A stretch of 64,000 nucleotides of DNA from Roseomonas sp. HF4 (GCF_005222755.1 NZ_STGD01000015.1:62001-126000); one strand, 5' to 3'. Counted from the stretch's first letter, positions 7,069-16,563 are shown. Numbers and translations are program-made. Notes: generated by a model not told the origin, from the letters alone.

Positions 7069-8844
7069 TCATCCGGCGGCTGGTATTCCCGACACATCCC
7101 GCTCCTGGATGGTCGGGCCGGAGCCGCCCGGTGCATTCCGCTGGAACCCGCCGTAGAGCGCCCGAAAAAGGAACTCATGCCATGTGTCGCGCATCTCCCT
7201 CGTCGCGCGCAGGGCCTGTGTGACCGTGGCGAGCGCGTCACGTTCGGCAAGTCGCAGGGTTGGGAACTTGTCGTTCCCGCCCGGGGCCCTTGCAGCGCGC
7301 ACCGCATCGGCCATGAGCGCGACGCCGCCCATCCAAGGTGCGAACCGTTCCGAAAGCAGATAACGGCTGACGCGCATCGGATGCATCCAGCGCGCCATCG
7401 TGGCTGCCGCGGGGTTCGCCGCGGCCCGGATCCATGGTGAGACAAGGGCGCCATAGAGTGCATCGTTCCACTTCGAGACCTCCCCGACGCGCTCGAAGGC
7501 GGCGGACGGCGGCTCGAAGCGAAGGTCCTCGACCCGGCGTTCGACAAACCTGACGCTGTACTGCGGTTTCCGGCACTCCGGATCGCCGGTCGGGTTGTCG
7601 ATCGACATCTCGTAGAGGCCGGGCGCTAGCAGGGAGACATCGTCGAGCGCCTCCAGGATGGCGCGATGCTCGAAGCGGGCGACCGAAGCCGAGACGAAGA
7701 TCCCGAGGTGACCCACCTTCGGGTTGAGCAGATACACGATGCGCTGTCCCGCCTGCTTCAGCGCGTCGGTATCGCGGTACACCCGCGCGATCCAGCCGAG
7801 GGCCTGGTGCGGCGGCGTGATGTTGTCGCCCTGCGATGCGAAAATCACCAGCGGGCTGCGCAGCTCCCGCAGATCGATCCGCGTGCCGTCGCCGAGGTCG
7901 AGCACGCCGCGTTCGAGCTCGTTGCCGACGAAAAGTTGTCGGACGATGGTGGTGATCTCATCGCGGCTCAGGGCGTAGAATGTGTTCCACCAGCGCTCGA
8001 AGGCGAGGAAACGGGCACGCTCTCCTTCCGGGTCGAGGAACAGCGGAAGGTACTTCTCCCACAAGGCGTTCTCGGGCTTCAGGCCCTCGAAGTTCTGCAC
8101 GAGCCAAGCGCCATCGAACTGGCCATCGCCGAGATCGGCGAGCAGCCGCACCGGCCAGACGCCGCCGGACAAGCCCCCCGCCAGCCGCATCGGGTTCACA
8201 CCCGGCTCCCCCGACCAGTACGACAGCGGCGATCCGTTCAGCACGACGGGGCCGAGCGATCCCTCGCAGTGCAACGCCAACAGGATAGCTGCCCATCCAC
8301 CCTGGCAGTTCCCGTAGAGAATCGGTGGCCTGCCCTCGTGCCGCGCGGCGACGGCATCCACGAAGCGCCGCAGCGCGTGCAGCACGTCGATCAGCGTCTG
8401 CCCGGGGCACGGTGCGGGAAAGAACGTCACGAAGTAGACGGGGTATCCTTCGTGCAGCGCGATGCCGAGTTCGGACTCGCGTCGGGTTCCACCGATCCCC
8501 GGTCCGTGCCCGGCGCGAGGGTCGATGACAATCAGGGGCGGCTTCGCCGGGTCGAGACAATGGTCAGCCTCGTCCTCTCCATATGCCGTGATGCGCAGGA
8601 GCGCGTAGTTCGCCGGGCGCGGAAAACGTCGCGCATCGAGCAGCGTCTCGTGCCGGAACGCGAGGATATCCGGCGCGCCTGCGCTGTACTGGCTCAGGAT
8701 GTCGTTGGCGCGTTCGCGCTGCACGTCCCAGAAGAGAATTGCGCGCTGCCACGCGTCGATCATGTATCCGGCAGCATCAGACATGTCGGGCAGGACCGCA
8801 GGCGTTGCGGGATCGGTCGGTGTGGCGCTGCCAAGGTCTGCCAT
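7069..8844 (-). CDS. DUF3141 protein, alpha/beta-hydrolase related to PHA synthase
   Basis: A 591-residue cytoplasmic protein of the DUF3141 family, often annotated as related to polyhydroxyalkanoate synthase. The core has an alpha/beta-hydrolase shape: a nucleophile elbow ILYGNCQGGWAAIL, with Cys in the PhaC-like G-x-C-x-G position, an acid region SQGDNITPP, and a catalytic His region PKVGHLGIFVS. The start at 8844 is preferred because GGAAGG lies 7 bp before it; a second ATG five codons upstream is possible. The substrate is unknown. Its placement between copper genes is unusual, and it is separated from the gene before it by a hairpin at 8869-8895. Confidence 0.85.
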   Translation of the reverse strand: MADLGSATPTDPATPAVLPDMSDAAGYMIDAWQRAILFWDVQRERANDILSQYSAGAPDILAFRHETLLDARRFPRPANYALLRITAYGEDEADHCLDPAKPPLIVIDPRAGHGPGIGGTRRESELGIALHEGYPVYFVTFFPAPCPGQTLIDVLHALRRFVDAVAARHEGRPPILYGNCQGGWAAILLALHCEGSLGPVVLNGSPLSYWSGEPGVNPMRLAGGLSGGVWPVRLLADLGDGQFDGAWLVQNFEGLKPENALWEKYLPLFLDPEGERARFLAFERWWNTFYALSRDEITTIVRQLFVGNELERGVLDLGDGTRIDLRELRSPLVIFASQGDNITPPHQALGWIARVYRDTDALKQAGQRIVYLLNPKVGHLGIFVSASVARFEHRAILEALDDVSLLAPGLYEMSIDNPTGDPECRKPQYSVRFVERRVEDLRFEPPSAAFERVGEVSKWNDALYGALVSPWIRAAANPAAATMARWMHPMRVSRYLLSERFAPWMGGVALMADAVRAARAPGGNDKFPTLRLAERDALATVTQALRATREMRDTWHEFLFRALYGGFQRNAPGGSGPTIQERDVSGIPAAG

Positions 8845-8868
8845 CGTCCTGCCTTCCATGTGGCGAGG

Positions 8869-8895
8869 GCCGGCGGGGTGGGTGTCCCCGCCGGC
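8869..8895. terminator. Strong hairpin between Spy-like and DUF3141 genes
   Basis: GCCGGCGGGG / CCCCGCCGGC is a perfect 10-bp GC stem with a 7-nt loop in the 57-bp gap. It lacks a T-tract, so it may act as a partial terminator or mRNA-processing/stability element that lowers expression of the two downstream genes. Confidence 0.5.
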
Positions 8896-8901
8896 GGTCC
8901 C

Positions 8902-9750
8902 TCACCGGCCGGTGCCACTCGAGGCGCCGGCGATCATGCCGGCGCCGCTGCCAGGAATGACGAGCCACGCCAACGCGTCCACGGTCCGCCGCTGGGCGTC
9001 GTCGAGCGCCGGCAGGAGCGCGGCGGCCGCCTCGCGGCAGGCCCGCGCGCGCTCGAGTTCGGCGGCAAGGCGGGATTCCGCCATGGCAAGACGCGCCTCG
9101 AGCCCGGCGGCCGGGGCCGGCATCCGTTCGACCGCGCCGCGGTAGCGCGCCGCGGCTTCGCGGATTCGCCCCGCGAAGGCGGTCCAGGCCGCTTCCTGGT
9201 CGGGACGGATGCGCAGCTCCGCGCGCAGGAAGGCCAGGCCGCCCTCGACGCGTTCGGCCAGCATCTCATGCAGCGGACCCGCCATGGGCGAGCTGCCAGC
9301 CATGCCGGAACGCCCCGCCATGCCGCCCATGGGCGAAGCGCCCTGCATGCCGCCGGGCATCATGCCCTGCATCATGCCGGGCCGGGGTGGTCCGGGCGAC
9401 CGGTCGGCATCCTCGACTTCGAGACGAATCCCCGGGCCGATGTTGATGATGACGTTCGTCGGCGAGCCGTACGCGCCATGATGACGCATCGCCGGCATGC
9501 CGGACGGACGGCCCTCGCCGCCCATCATGCCCATCATGCCCATGCCGCCGGGGCCGCTCATCATCCCCATGCCCCCGGGCGTCGCAGGTGCCGGCGCTGG
9601 CGTCGCCTGGGCTGGTGCTGTTGTGGTGGCCGGCGGCGCGCTGCCTGCCGGATGGTGCGGATCGGGTGCTGGAGCCTGTTGTGCCGCGGCCGGCAGGCTG
9701 AGCAGCAATGCCGTCATCGCGACGGCGGCGCCTGGTGCGTGGCTGGTCAT
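8902..9750 (-). CDS. Periplasmic Spy/LTXXQ-like protein with Met/Gly/His-rich region
   Basis: A 282-residue exported protein starting MTSHAPGAAVAMTALLLSLP with cleavage near AAAQQ. The first third of the mature chain is Pro/Ala-rich, then MGMMSGPGGMGMMGMM and related Met/Gly repeats with His (residues about 55-145) suggest soft-metal binding. The last 130 residues are helical (AEERVEGG-type helix, IRPDQEAAWTAFAGRIREAA, and two long Glu/Arg helices) and resemble the Spy/CpxP/LTXXQ fold. It likely buffers periplasmic copper or acts as a chaperone under metal stress. The ATG at 9750 is chosen because only it gives a signal peptide. Confidence 0.75.
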   Translation of the reverse strand: MTSHAPGAAVAMTALLLSLPAAAQQAPAPDPHHPAGSAPPATTTAPAQATPAPAPATPGGMGMMSGPGGMGMMGMMGGEGRPSGMPAMRHHGAYGSPTNVIINIGPGIRLEVEDADRSPGPPRPGMMQGMMPGGMQGASPMGGMAGRSGMAGSSPMAGPLHEMLAERVEGGLAFLRAELRIRPDQEAAWTAFAGRIREAAARYRGAVERMPAPAAGLEARLAMAESRLAAELERARACREAAAALLPALDDAQRRTVDALAWLVIPGSGAGMIAGASSGTGR

Positions 9751-9856
9751 GGCACATTTCCTCTCCGTAGGGCCGCGCAGGAATTCCGGCGCGGGATTTG
9801 CGGACCCGATCCAGGTCCGATCGCGGCGCGCGGCGGCGCCGCGATGCAGGTGCAGG

Positions 9857-10336
9857 TCACGGCTTGCCGGCCTGATCGCGCAGCGCACGGCGCGCGCCTG
9901 CCAGTGCCAGCGGCGGCAACAATGCCCATTGCAGCAGCGGGGCGACCCCGGTGCCGAGAATGGGCAGGCGGGGCATTGCGGCGGCATAGGCCCAACTGCC
10001 GCGGATCTCGACGTTCAGCCATTCGCTGTAGGTCGTATAGACGAGACCGATCACGACAGTGGCGGCGAGCACCCGTCCGAAGCCCTGCCCCGGCCATTGC
10101 GGCGCAGCGACGATCACCAGCGCCCAGGACAATGCGGCGAGCGCGATCAGCGCGTCGCCGGCGGTGCAGTGCAGAACGGCGAAGGCCAACTCCCACGCCG
10201 TACCGTCGCGCCAGAGCGTATAGAGCGGCAGTTGCACGATCTCCCATGCGAGCATCGCCGGCACGAGCCGGATCATCGTGCCGCGCATCATGGGCAGCCA
10301 GGTCGCGGAATCGCGCGTCGCGTGGCTGGTCGGCAT
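9857..10336 (-). CDS. Multi-pass membrane protein of unknown function
   Basis: A 159-residue protein with about four hydrophobic helices (residues about 20-40, 50-85, 88-105, 125-145) and a conserved-looking YTTYSEWLNVEIRGSWAY segment between helices three and four. It starts 18 bp after the CopB-type ATPase stop, in the same orientation, so it is probably cotranscribed with it. Similar small membrane proteins occur beside copper ATPases, but I cannot name the family or function. Confidence 0.65.
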   Translation of the reverse strand: MPTSHATRDSATWLPMMRGTMIRLVPAMLAWEIVQLPLYTLWRDGTAWELAFAVLHCTAGDALIALAALSWALVIVAAPQWPGQGFGRVLAATVVIGLVYTTYSEWLNVEIRGSWAYAAAMPRLPILGTGVAPLLQWALLPPLALAGARRALRDQAGKP

Positions 10337-10354
10337 TGCGTGGTGCGCCTTCGT

Positions 10355-12457
10355 TCATGGTGCGGCCGGGTCGCTGCGCGCGACGTCGGCGCGCAGCGCC
10401 GCGAGCCGGCGTTCGCCCTGGCGGCCCAGCAGCCGCGCGTTGACCGCGACGACGACGGTCGAGAGCGACATCAGCGCCGCGCCGACCGCCGGCGTGAGCA
10501 GAATCCCCCACGGCACACCGACGCCGGCGGCCAGCGGGATCGCCACGACGTTGTAGCCGGTCGCCCAGGCCAGGTTCTGGGCCATGCGCGCATAGGTCGC
10601 ACGCGCGAGCGCGAGGATCGCGACGACATCGCGCGGGTCGTTGCGCACCAGCACGATGTCGGCGGCCTCGGCCGCGACGTCCGTCCCCGCGCCGATCGCG
10701 ATGCCGAGGTCGGATTGGGCGAGTGCCGGCGCGTCGTTCACGCCGTCCCCCACCATCGCGACGGTCAGGCCGCGCGCCTGTATGGACTGCACCACCTCGG
10801 ATTTCTGGTGCGGCAGCACCTCGGCGCGCACCTCGTCGAGGCCGAGTTCGCGGCCGACCTGTTCGGCGACCGGCCGTGCATCGCCCGTCAGCATCATGCA
10901 GCGCAGCCCGAGCGCGCGGAGCTGGCGGACGGCTTCCCGGCTCTCGGGCCGCACGACATCCGCCAGCGCGACCGCGCCGGCCAGCGCGCCGTCAGCCGTG
11001 ACGAACACGACCGTCCGGCCGGCTGCCTGCTCCTCGGCAACGCGGGCATCCGTTATCTCGACGCCGCGGCGGCGAAGCGTGCCGGGGCTGACCACCTCGA
11101 CCGCGACCCCCTCGATCGTCGCGCGCGCGCCTTCGCCGGGCAGGTTGCGGAATTCGGTCGCCGCCGGCGGCACGATGCCACGCGCCTCCGCGCCGCGCAG
11201 GATTCCCTTGGCGATCGGATGCTCGGAGGAGGATTCGAGACCGGCGGCCAGACGCAGCACCGCGGCCTCGTCGAAGCCGACGCCGAGCGGGACCACGGCA
11301 GCGACGCCGAAGCGACCTTCGGTCAGCGTCCCGGTCTTGTCGAAGACGACGACCTGGAGCGCGCGCGCCCGTTCGAAGGCTGCGCGATCGCGGATCAGCA
11401 GGCCGTTGCGGGCGGTGAGCTCGGTGCTGACAGCCACCACCAGGGGCACGGCGAGGCCGAGCGCATGGGGGCAGGAAATGACCATGACGGTCACCATCCG
11501 CTCCAGCGCGAAGGCCAGCGGCGCGTCCAGGAGCAGCCAGACGCCGAATGTCCCGCCACCGACCCCGATCGCGACCCAGGTGAGCACGGCGGCGGCGCGA
11601 TTGGCGAGATCCTGCGTGCGCGACCGCGTGGCCTGGGCCTGTTCCACGAGGCGGATCACCTGCGCGAGATAGGTCTCGCCACCGGTGCGCTCGATCCGCA
11701 CGGTCAGCGCGCCTTCCCCATTGACCGCGCCGCCGACGACGCGGGCGCCGACGGCCTTGTCCACCGGGCGGGATTCGCCGGTGAGCATACTCTCGTCCAT
11801 GGACGAGCGGCCCTCGGTGACGATGCCATCCGTCGGCACCTTCGCGCCCGGGCGCACGAGCACGAGGTCGCCGGGCCGCAGCGCGGCGATCGGCACCTCC
11901 TCCTGCGCGCTGCCCTCGCCGAGCCGGGTCGCCGTTGACGGCATCAGGCGCACAAGGGCCTGAAGGGCGCCGGAAGCGCCGAGCACCGACTTCGCCTCGA
12001 GCCAATGGCCGAGCAGCATGACCAGGATAAGGGTCGCGGTTTCCCAGAAGAACACGTCGCCCGGCAGCCCGGCGAGCACGGCAAGCGAATAGACGTAGGC
12101 GGAGACGATGGCGAGGCTGACCAGCGTCATCATCCCGGGCTTGCCGCGCCGCAATTCCCCTGACAGGCCAGCGAGGAACGGCCAGCCGCCGTAGAAGAAG
12201 ATCACGGTCGCGAGCGCGGCCTCGACGAACGCGCTGCCGGGGAAGGCCAGGACGCCGGGCAGGCCCACCAGCATCTGGATGTGCCGCGAGAGCACCACGA
12301 CGGCGATGGTCAGCGGGAGACAGATCCAGAAGCGGCGGCGGAAATCGGCGACCATCGCGCCGTGGTCGTGACCTGCCTCGCCATGGCTGGTGTGCGGTGC
12401 GCCGCCGCTCGCGGGCGGGGCATGTTGGCGGTGGTGATGCGCGGCGTGGTCGGTCAT
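10355..12457 (-). CDS. copB: CopB-type heavy-metal P-type ATPase
   Basis: A 700-residue P1B-type ATPase exporting copper or silver across the inner membrane. The N-terminus lacks a CxxC HMA domain and is His-rich instead ([21 protein letters not shown]). The membrane motif is CPH ([13 protein letters not shown]), which defines the CopB class, rather than the CPC of CopA. Also visible are TGES, the phosphorylation site [13 protein letters not shown] in the N domain and [10 protein letters not shown]. The ATG at 12457 is chosen; another at 12475 lies in frame, inside the 3' end of the upstream gene. It overlaps the upstream gene end (12496) only if the longer start is used. Confidence 0.92.
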   Translation of the reverse strand: MTDHAAHHHRQHAPPASGGAPHTSHGEAGHDHGAMVADFRRRFWICLPLTIAVVVLSRHIQMLVGLPGVLAFPGSAFVEAALATVIFFYGGWPFLAGLSGELRRGKPGMMTLVSLAIVSAYVYSLAVLAGLPGDVFFWETATLILVMLLGHWLEAKSVLGASGALQALVRLMPSTATRLGEGSAQEEVPIAALRPGDLVLVRPGAKVPTDGIVTEGRSSMDESMLTGESRPVDKAVGARVVGGAVNGEGALTVRIERTGGETYLAQVIRLVEQAQATRSRTQDLANRAAAVLTWVAIGVGGGTFGVWLLLDAPLAFALERMVTVMVISCPHALGLAVPLVVAVSTELTARNGLLIRDRAAFERARALQVVVFDKTGTLTEGRFGVAAVVPLGVGFDEAAVLRLAAGLESSSEHPIAKGILRGAEARGIVPPAATEFRNLPGEGARATIEGVAVEVVSPGTLRRRGVEITDARVAEEQAAGRTVVFVTADGALAGAVALADVVRPESREAVRQLRALGLRCMMLTGDARPVAEQVGRELGLDEVRAEVLPHQKSEVVQSIQARGLTVAMVGDGVNDAPALAQSDLGIAIGAGTDVAAEAADIVLVRNDPRDVVAILALARATYARMAQNLAWATGYNVVAIPLAAGVGVPWGILLTPAVGAALMSLSTVVVAVNARLLGRQGERRLAALRADVARSDPAAP

Positions 12458-12495
12458 GTCGGACTTGCCCTGCATTCGTTTCCGTGGCGCGAGGG

Positions 12496-13155
12496 TCACG
12501 GCGAGATCGCCGGCCCGGGAGACGGGCTGCTCAGCCTTGGAATCCATGAGGGAACGCGCCTCGCCCAGGCGGCGTGCTCGGCGCCGAACTGCGCGGCCGC
12601 GGCGGCGTCCTCGCGTGCGGCGAGGCGGAGGTACATGACGAGCAGCACAGGATACATCGCCAGCGTGACAAGGGTCGGCCACTGCAGAAGGAAGCCGGTC
12701 ATGATCAGGATGAACCCCGCGTACTGCGGATGCCGGATCCGCGCATATGGGCCCGTAGTCGCAAGCGTGCCGCGCCGCACGGCCCGGTAGAGCACCGGCC
12801 AGGCCGCCGCGATCAGCCAGAAGCCCAGGAGAATGAGGATCGTGCTGAGCAGGTGGAATAGGCCGAAATGCGGGTTGATGCCCGGGCCTGCAACCATCTC
12901 CAGCAGATGGCCGCTGTCGTGGCTGAGCCAGTTCACTCCGGGCCAACGCGTCTGAAGCCAACCGGCGAGGAGATAGATAGTCAAGGGGAAGCCGTACATC
13001 TCGGCAAAGAGCGCCACGATGAAGGCCGAGAAAGCGCCGAAGCTGCGCCAGTCCCGCCCATCGAGCGGGCGGGCGAAGCTGTAGGCGAAGCCTATGAAGA
13101 GTGCGGCATTGGCCGCGGCCAGGAGCCAGAAGCCGTACTCGGCGGTCGGGCTCAT
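12496..13155 (-). CDS. Isoprenylcysteine carboxyl-methyltransferase-like membrane protein
   Basis: A 219-residue multi-pass membrane protein. The C-terminal half has the phospholipid/isoprenylcysteine methyltransferase signature: [20 protein letters not shown], followed by a hydrophobic span and an acidic segment ([21 protein letters not shown]) that binds the methyl donor in this superfamily. The N-terminal half holds three or four helices. Such proteins are common in bacterial copper/heavy-metal clusters, where their substrate is unknown. Its ATG overlaps the DUF2933 gene stop by 4 nt, so the two are translated together. Confidence 0.82.
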   Translation of the reverse strand: MSPTAEYGFWLLAAANAALFIGFAYSFARPLDGRDWRSFGAFSAFIVALFAEMYGFPLTIYLLAGWLQTRWPGVNWLSHDSGHLLEMVAGPGINPHFGLFHLLSTILILLGFWLIAAAWPVLYRAVRRGTLATTGPYARIRHPQYAGFILIMTGFLLQWPTLVTLAMYPVLLVMYLRLAAREDAAAAAQFGAEHAAWARRVPSWIPRLSSPSPGPAISP

Positions 13156-13400
13156 GACCGCTTCTCCGCATCCCCGCCGTGTCGGCCGTGACCGCCGTGA
13201 CCGCCGTGCATGAAGATGTGCATGAGCGGGCACAGGAGGATCAGCCCGAAGGGCAGCCACTGGAAGACGTGCGCGGTATGGCTGAAGAGCAGGTAGGCGG
13301 CGACCGCGACCGCGAAGATGATGAAGACGACGCCGGTACGGCTGCGCCAGAAGCTCGCGGTTGTCGCTGCCACGGCCATTTCGTGCGACTGCTGGGACAT
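13152..13400 (-). CDS. DUF2933 small membrane protein
   Basis: An 82-residue protein with one strong pair of hydrophobic segments ([20 protein letters not shown] and [15 protein letters not shown]) and a Gly/His tail [12 protein letters not shown]. The C-P-L-M-H element and the short length match the DUF2933 family, which is found with copper and mercury resistance genes. The His tail suggests metal contact. It precedes and overlaps the methyltransferase-like gene. Confidence 0.8.
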   Translation of the reverse strand: MSQQSHEMAVAATTASFWRSRTGVVFIIFAVAVAAYLLFSHTAHVFQWLPFGLILLCPLMHIFMHGGHGGHGRHGGDAEKRS

Positions 13401-13405
13401 GCTTG

Positions 13406-13855
13406 TCACTCCTGGTGTGCGCCGGGCGTCGGATCGCCGGAAGCGCCGGCTGCATCGGCAGCATGTGAGGGACGGCGCGGCGCGTGGCTGTCCGCAGGAT
13501 GCTCGACGCTGTTCTGCACCGTTGATGCTCCGAGTTCGGGCGCGCCGGTGATGATGGCCGCACGTGGATGCGGCAGATCCTCCAACGCGGCCCCGAACCG
13601 CGCGGTCACGACTTCGAGCAGGGAAACGCAGCAATCCATGTGAATAGCCAGGGCCGAGACAGGGTCTCGCGCCTCCGCGAGCCGGCGGCCATGCGCGACC
13701 AAACGATGCATTGCATCCTGGGCGGCGCCTGCCTGCGCGGCGAAAAATGCGCCGCCTATTCCCTGGACTTGAGTAGCGAGGTCCATGGTGAGCATGAGCG
13801 GATCGAGACGTCGGGTATCAGCCGGCTGTCCTTTTGCCTCTGCTTCGCGGTGCAT
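13406..13855 (-). CDS. Phasin-like hypothetical protein
   Basis: A 149-residue soluble protein. Its middle is a long helix pair (LATQVQGIGGAFFAAQAGAAQDAMHRLVAHGRRLAEARDPVSALAIHMDCC is the kind of amphipathic Ala-rich stretch seen in phasins), followed by an Ala/Pro-rich disordered tail. I start at 13855 because GAGAGGGAG lies just upstream. The gene ends 5 bp before the DUF2933 start. A granule-binding phasin role would fit the DUF3141/PHA-synthase-related gene downstream, but this is a weak link. Confidence 0.5.
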   Translation of the reverse strand: MHREAEAKGQPADTRRLDPLMLTMDLATQVQGIGGAFFAAQAGAAQDAMHRLVAHGRRLAEARDPVSALAIHMDCCVSLLEVVTARFGAALEDLPHPRAAIITGAPELGASTVQNSVEHPADSHAPRRPSHAADAAGASGDPTPGAHQE

Positions 13856-13936
13856 CGCATGCACTCCCTCTCCGTGGCGTGGCCGGCTGCGACGTTGCAG
13901 GGCCACATCGGAACAGACGGTGCCGGGGACGTTTCC

Positions 13937-14563
13937 TTACACGCCGCGCGCGGCAGACGATGGGCAGGCCGATGGGTCGAAACGTCCGCCCTCGGAACAG
14001 ACGTCGCAATGCACGAGAAGCGCGGTCCGCAACGCTCCCCGCGCTCGGTGCAGCCGCACGTCGAGCGCGTTTCGCGTCAGGCCGAGACGCTCGGCGTGCG
14101 TTGCGCGATCACTTCCCCGGAGATCGATTGCTTGAAGCAAATCACGCTCTCCCTCCCGCAACTTGGCGACGACATCGGGGAGGCAGTCACAGGACTCGCT
14201 ATGGCGAGACGACATTGGGTGTGGCAGCGTATACTCTTCTCGATGCTCCAGAGAGTGGGGATCGTCGGAGCGGAACCTGCGGCGTTCGGATCGCGCCGAT
14301 CGCCAGTGATCCGCGACGGTGGTGCGCAGCACAATCGCAAGCCAACCGCGCACCGCCGACACGTCACGCAACTCTGGTGCGCGCGTGAGTGCGCGCAGGC
14401 AGAATGCGGCCAAGATCTCGCCGGCAGCCTGCGCATCGCCTTCGCAACGCCGCAATAGCCACCGGCGGATCACCTCGAAGTCGGCAACGAGAATGTCGCG
14501 GACCGCCGTTTCTCCCCGACGCTTGGGGGCTGGATCAGCGGGCCGATCTTCGAGGATCTGCAT
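13937..14563 (-). CDS. ECF-type RNA polymerase sigma factor
   Basis: A 208-residue sigma-70-family protein with region 2 near residues 25-95 (FEVIRRWLLRRCEGDAQAAG, then VRGWLAIVLRTTVADHWRS) and region 4 near 130-185 (LREGERDLLQAIDLRGSDRA, HTH LGLTRNALDVRLHRARGALR). The C-terminal extension has HCDVC, and CDC occurs at about 125-127, so a metal- or thiol-responsive switch is possible. No anti-sigma gene is adjacent, although the DUF2933 and phasin-like genes follow. It probably controls part of the copper run; its target promoter could not be fixed. Confidence 0.82.
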   Translation of the reverse strand: MQILEDRPADPAPKRRGETAVRDILVADFEVIRRWLLRRCEGDAQAAGEILAAFCLRALTRAPELRDVSAVRGWLAIVLRTTVADHWRSARSERRRFRSDDPHSLEHREEYTLPHPMSSRHSESCDCLPDVVAKLREGERDLLQAIDLRGSDRATHAERLGLTRNALDVRLHRARGALRTALLVHCDVCSEGGRFDPSACPSSAARGV

Positions 14564-14578
14564 GGCTGCGTCCGCCGA

Positions 14579-15019
14579 TCAGCGGGCCGGCAGCCGCGCC
14601 AGCATGGCGCGCATCTGGGCGATTTCGCGTTCCTGCGCGGTGACGATCTCCTGCGCCAGTTGCCGGATTTCCGGGTCCTGGCCGTGCTGGAGGACAATCC
14701 GTGCCATGTCGATCGCGCCCTGGTGATGCGGGATCATGCCGGTGACGAAGTCGCGATCGGCATTGCCGCTGTACTGGATCGCCATGTCGCGATGCATCTT
14801 GTCCATCGCCGCGGCGAAGGCTTGCGACGACGGTGCGGAGGCGCCGGGGCCGGCGGGCTGCATGCCCTGCTGCATCGGCATCTGGCCGTGCTGCATGCCG
14901 GGCATCATCTGGCCGCCGGGCATGCGATGGCCTGGCGGCATGCCCTGGGCGAGGACATAGCCCGCGCCACCGCCGACAAGAGCGGCGGCGGCCGCCGCCG
15001 CAAGAATGGAACGACGCAT
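14579..15019 (-). CDS. DUF305 periplasmic copper-binding protein
   Basis: A 146-residue exported protein: signal peptide [20 protein letters not shown], a Met/Gln/His/Gly-rich linker ([17 protein letters not shown]) and a four-helix DUF305 domain with the family signature [22 protein letters not shown]305 proteins bind copper in the periplasm through His and Met. The ATG at 15019 is preferred because AAGGAG lies 7 bp upstream; the ATG five codons earlier includes that Shine-Dalgarno sequence. It follows a cop-box-like dyad and precedes the sigma factor gene by 15 bp. Confidence 0.88.
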   Translation of the reverse strand: MRRSILAAAAAAALVGGGAGYVLAQGMPPGHRMPGGQMMPGMQHGQMPMQQGMQPAGPGASAPSSQAFAAAMDKMHRDMAIQYSGNADRDFVTGMIPHHQGAIDMARIVLQHGQDPEIRQLAQEIVTAQEREIAQMRAMLARLPAR

Positions 15020-15102
15020 CTCGAACTCCTTCATGGTCTCGGCACCTGATCGGTGACGAGGTGAAGTTCGGACCAGCGCATGTCCCGCGCATCAACACAG
15101 TG

Positions 15103-15117
15103 TGACAAAATATGTCA
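15103..15117. promoter_or_regulatory. Cop-box-like dyad, candidate response-regulator site
   Basis: TGACA-AAATA-TGTCA is a perfect 5-bp inverted repeat. It closely resembles the TGACA-N4/6-TGTCA boxes bound by CusR/CopR/PcoR regulators. It sits 83 bp upstream of the DUF305 gene in the 173-bp gap after the kinase gene, where a promoter is expected. Confidence 0.55.
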
Positions 15118-15192
15118 GGCGAGGCTGGCAGGGACGAAATGCCCGACGTGGCCACGGAATCGCACCGGACGCAGTCTGCTTAGGGCACGCCA

Positions 15193-16563
15193 TCAGCGCG
15201 TGCGCGGCAACTCCACGAGAGTGGTCAACCCACCCGCCGGCCGGTTCAGGAGCCGGATCGTGCCGCCATGTTGCGAGATCACCTGCCGCGCGATCGTGAG
15301 GCCAAGACCGGTTCCGCCGGTACCGCGGTTGCGCGAAGGATCGAGCCGCCGGAAGGGTTCGAAGACGACCTCCATGTCGGCTTCGGGAATTCCGGGGCCA
15401 TCGTCGTCGATGCGCACCAGGATGCGCTCAGCGAGATCATCGAGTTGAACCCGCGCCACCTTTCCGTATTTCACCGCGTTCTCGATGAGGTTCGCGAAAG
15501 CGCGCTTGATGGCCACCGGACGGCAAGTCAGGCGAGCCTGCCCGGGTCCATCGTAATGCGCTTCTGCGCCGGTGTCGGCTGCGGCGTCGCACAGTGTTTC
15601 GAGCAGGGCCACGATGTCCGTGGGACGCCTAGGTTCGAGCTCGTCCTCTCCACGAAGGTAGGCGAGCGTCGCGCCGATCATCGCGTCCATTTCGTCGAGA
15701 TCGGCATCGATCTGGCGTTGCGCTTCAGGATCGTCGAGGAAGCCTGCGCGCAGCCTCATCCGTGCGATTGGTGTGCGCAGATCGTGGCTGACCGCCGCAA
15801 GCGCCTGCGTACGATCCGCGATCAGCTTGTTGATGCGGGATTGCATGCGGTTGAAGGCGAGCGCCGCATGACGCACCTCATAGGGGCCGGTCTCGGGCAT
15901 GGCGATCGTCACGCCGGGCATGCCGACCCGATCGGCGGCATCCGACAACTGCCGCAGCGGCCGCCCAATGAGGCGCACGACGAGCAATCCCAGGAGCAGG
16001 ATGCCGGCCGCCATGGCGCTGGTGGACAACAGGCTCGCATGCTCGACGGTGGGGGGGCGAAACAGGCCGGCCGAGAAATTGAGCCAGGACCCGTCAGGCA
16101 GCTCGACCGCGCCGATGATCACGTGACGGAATTGCTCGCCACCGGGCATCGGCGATGTGCCGTCCTCCGCATAGCCCAGCCGTAAACCGGTGCTCCGAAG
16201 TTCCGGAACCAGTTCGACGAGCCGGGTCCGTAGCGCTTCGATCCGTGGGCTTGTCTCATCGACCAAGCGGACGGTTGGCGCAGGCGTCCAGTGCATGTCG
16301 AGGCTGGCGGACGAGAGCGCATGCGCTGTCCTGTCGCGATCGGCGACAGGCAGCTCGGCCACGGCGCGCTTGGCCGCGGCGAGGCGCTCCGCGGTCTGGC
16401 GCTCACGCGTGGAACCGAGCAACGCGTCGGTGCCGACCTGGTGCAACCAAAGGCTGCCCACGTGGAATGTCAGCAACCCGATCAGCAAAACGAGCACGAT
16501 GCGCCCGCCAAGGGTATCGGGGATGAGACGGAGCCGGAATCGGCCAGGAGGCGTCCCGCTCAC
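15193..16563 (-). CDS. Sensor histidine kinase, EnvZ/CusS-like
   Basis: A 456-residue membrane kinase with TM1 at about 20-38, a periplasmic sensor of about 135 residues, TM2 at about 178-197, a HAMP domain, an H-box ALAAVSHDLRTPIARMR, an N-box NLIENAVKYG, a G1 box DDDGPGIP and a G2 box GTGGTGLGL. It should autophosphorylate on the H-box His and pass phosphate to the response regulator encoded just upstream; the two genes overlap by 4 nt. Context in a copper run suggests the signal is periplasmic metal. The sensor domain itself gives no direct proof of this. Confidence 0.9.
   Translation of the reverse strand: MSGTPPGRFRLRLIPDTLGGRIVLVLLIGLLTFHVGSLWLHQVGTDALLGSTRERQTAERLAAAKRAVAELPVADRDRTAHALSSASLDMHWTPAPTVRLVDETSPRIEALRTRLVELVPELRSTGLRLGYAEDGTSPMPGGEQFRHVIIGAVELPDGSWLNFSAGLFRPPTVEHASLLSTSAMAAGILLLGLLVVRLIGRPLRQLSDAADRVGMPGVTIAMPETGPYEVRHAALAFNRMQSRINKLIADRTQALAAVSHDLRTPIARMRLRAGFLDDPEAQRQIDADLDEMDAMIGATLAYLRGEDELEPRRPTDIVALLETLCDAAADTGAEAHYDGPGQARLTCRPVAIKRAFANLIENAVKYGKVARVQLDDLAERILVRIDDDGPGIPEADMEVVFEPFRRLDPSRNRGTGGTGLGLTIARQVISQHGGTIRLLNRPAGGLTTLVELPRTR

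Noticed and set aside
7666-10443. Very long plus-strand frame opposite DUF3141 and Spy-like genes
   Set aside because: Low-complexity Arg/Ala/His composition and no motifs, while the minus-strand genes carry family signatures.
9497-11938. 813-codon plus-strand frame opposite CopB
   Set aside because: Antisense of a P-type ATPase with all diagnostic motifs.
13931-13960. GGAAAC directly after the ECF sigma gene as a possible ECF -35 element
   Set aside because: No matching -10 at 16-18 bp spacing could be found, so an autoregulated promoter is not supported.
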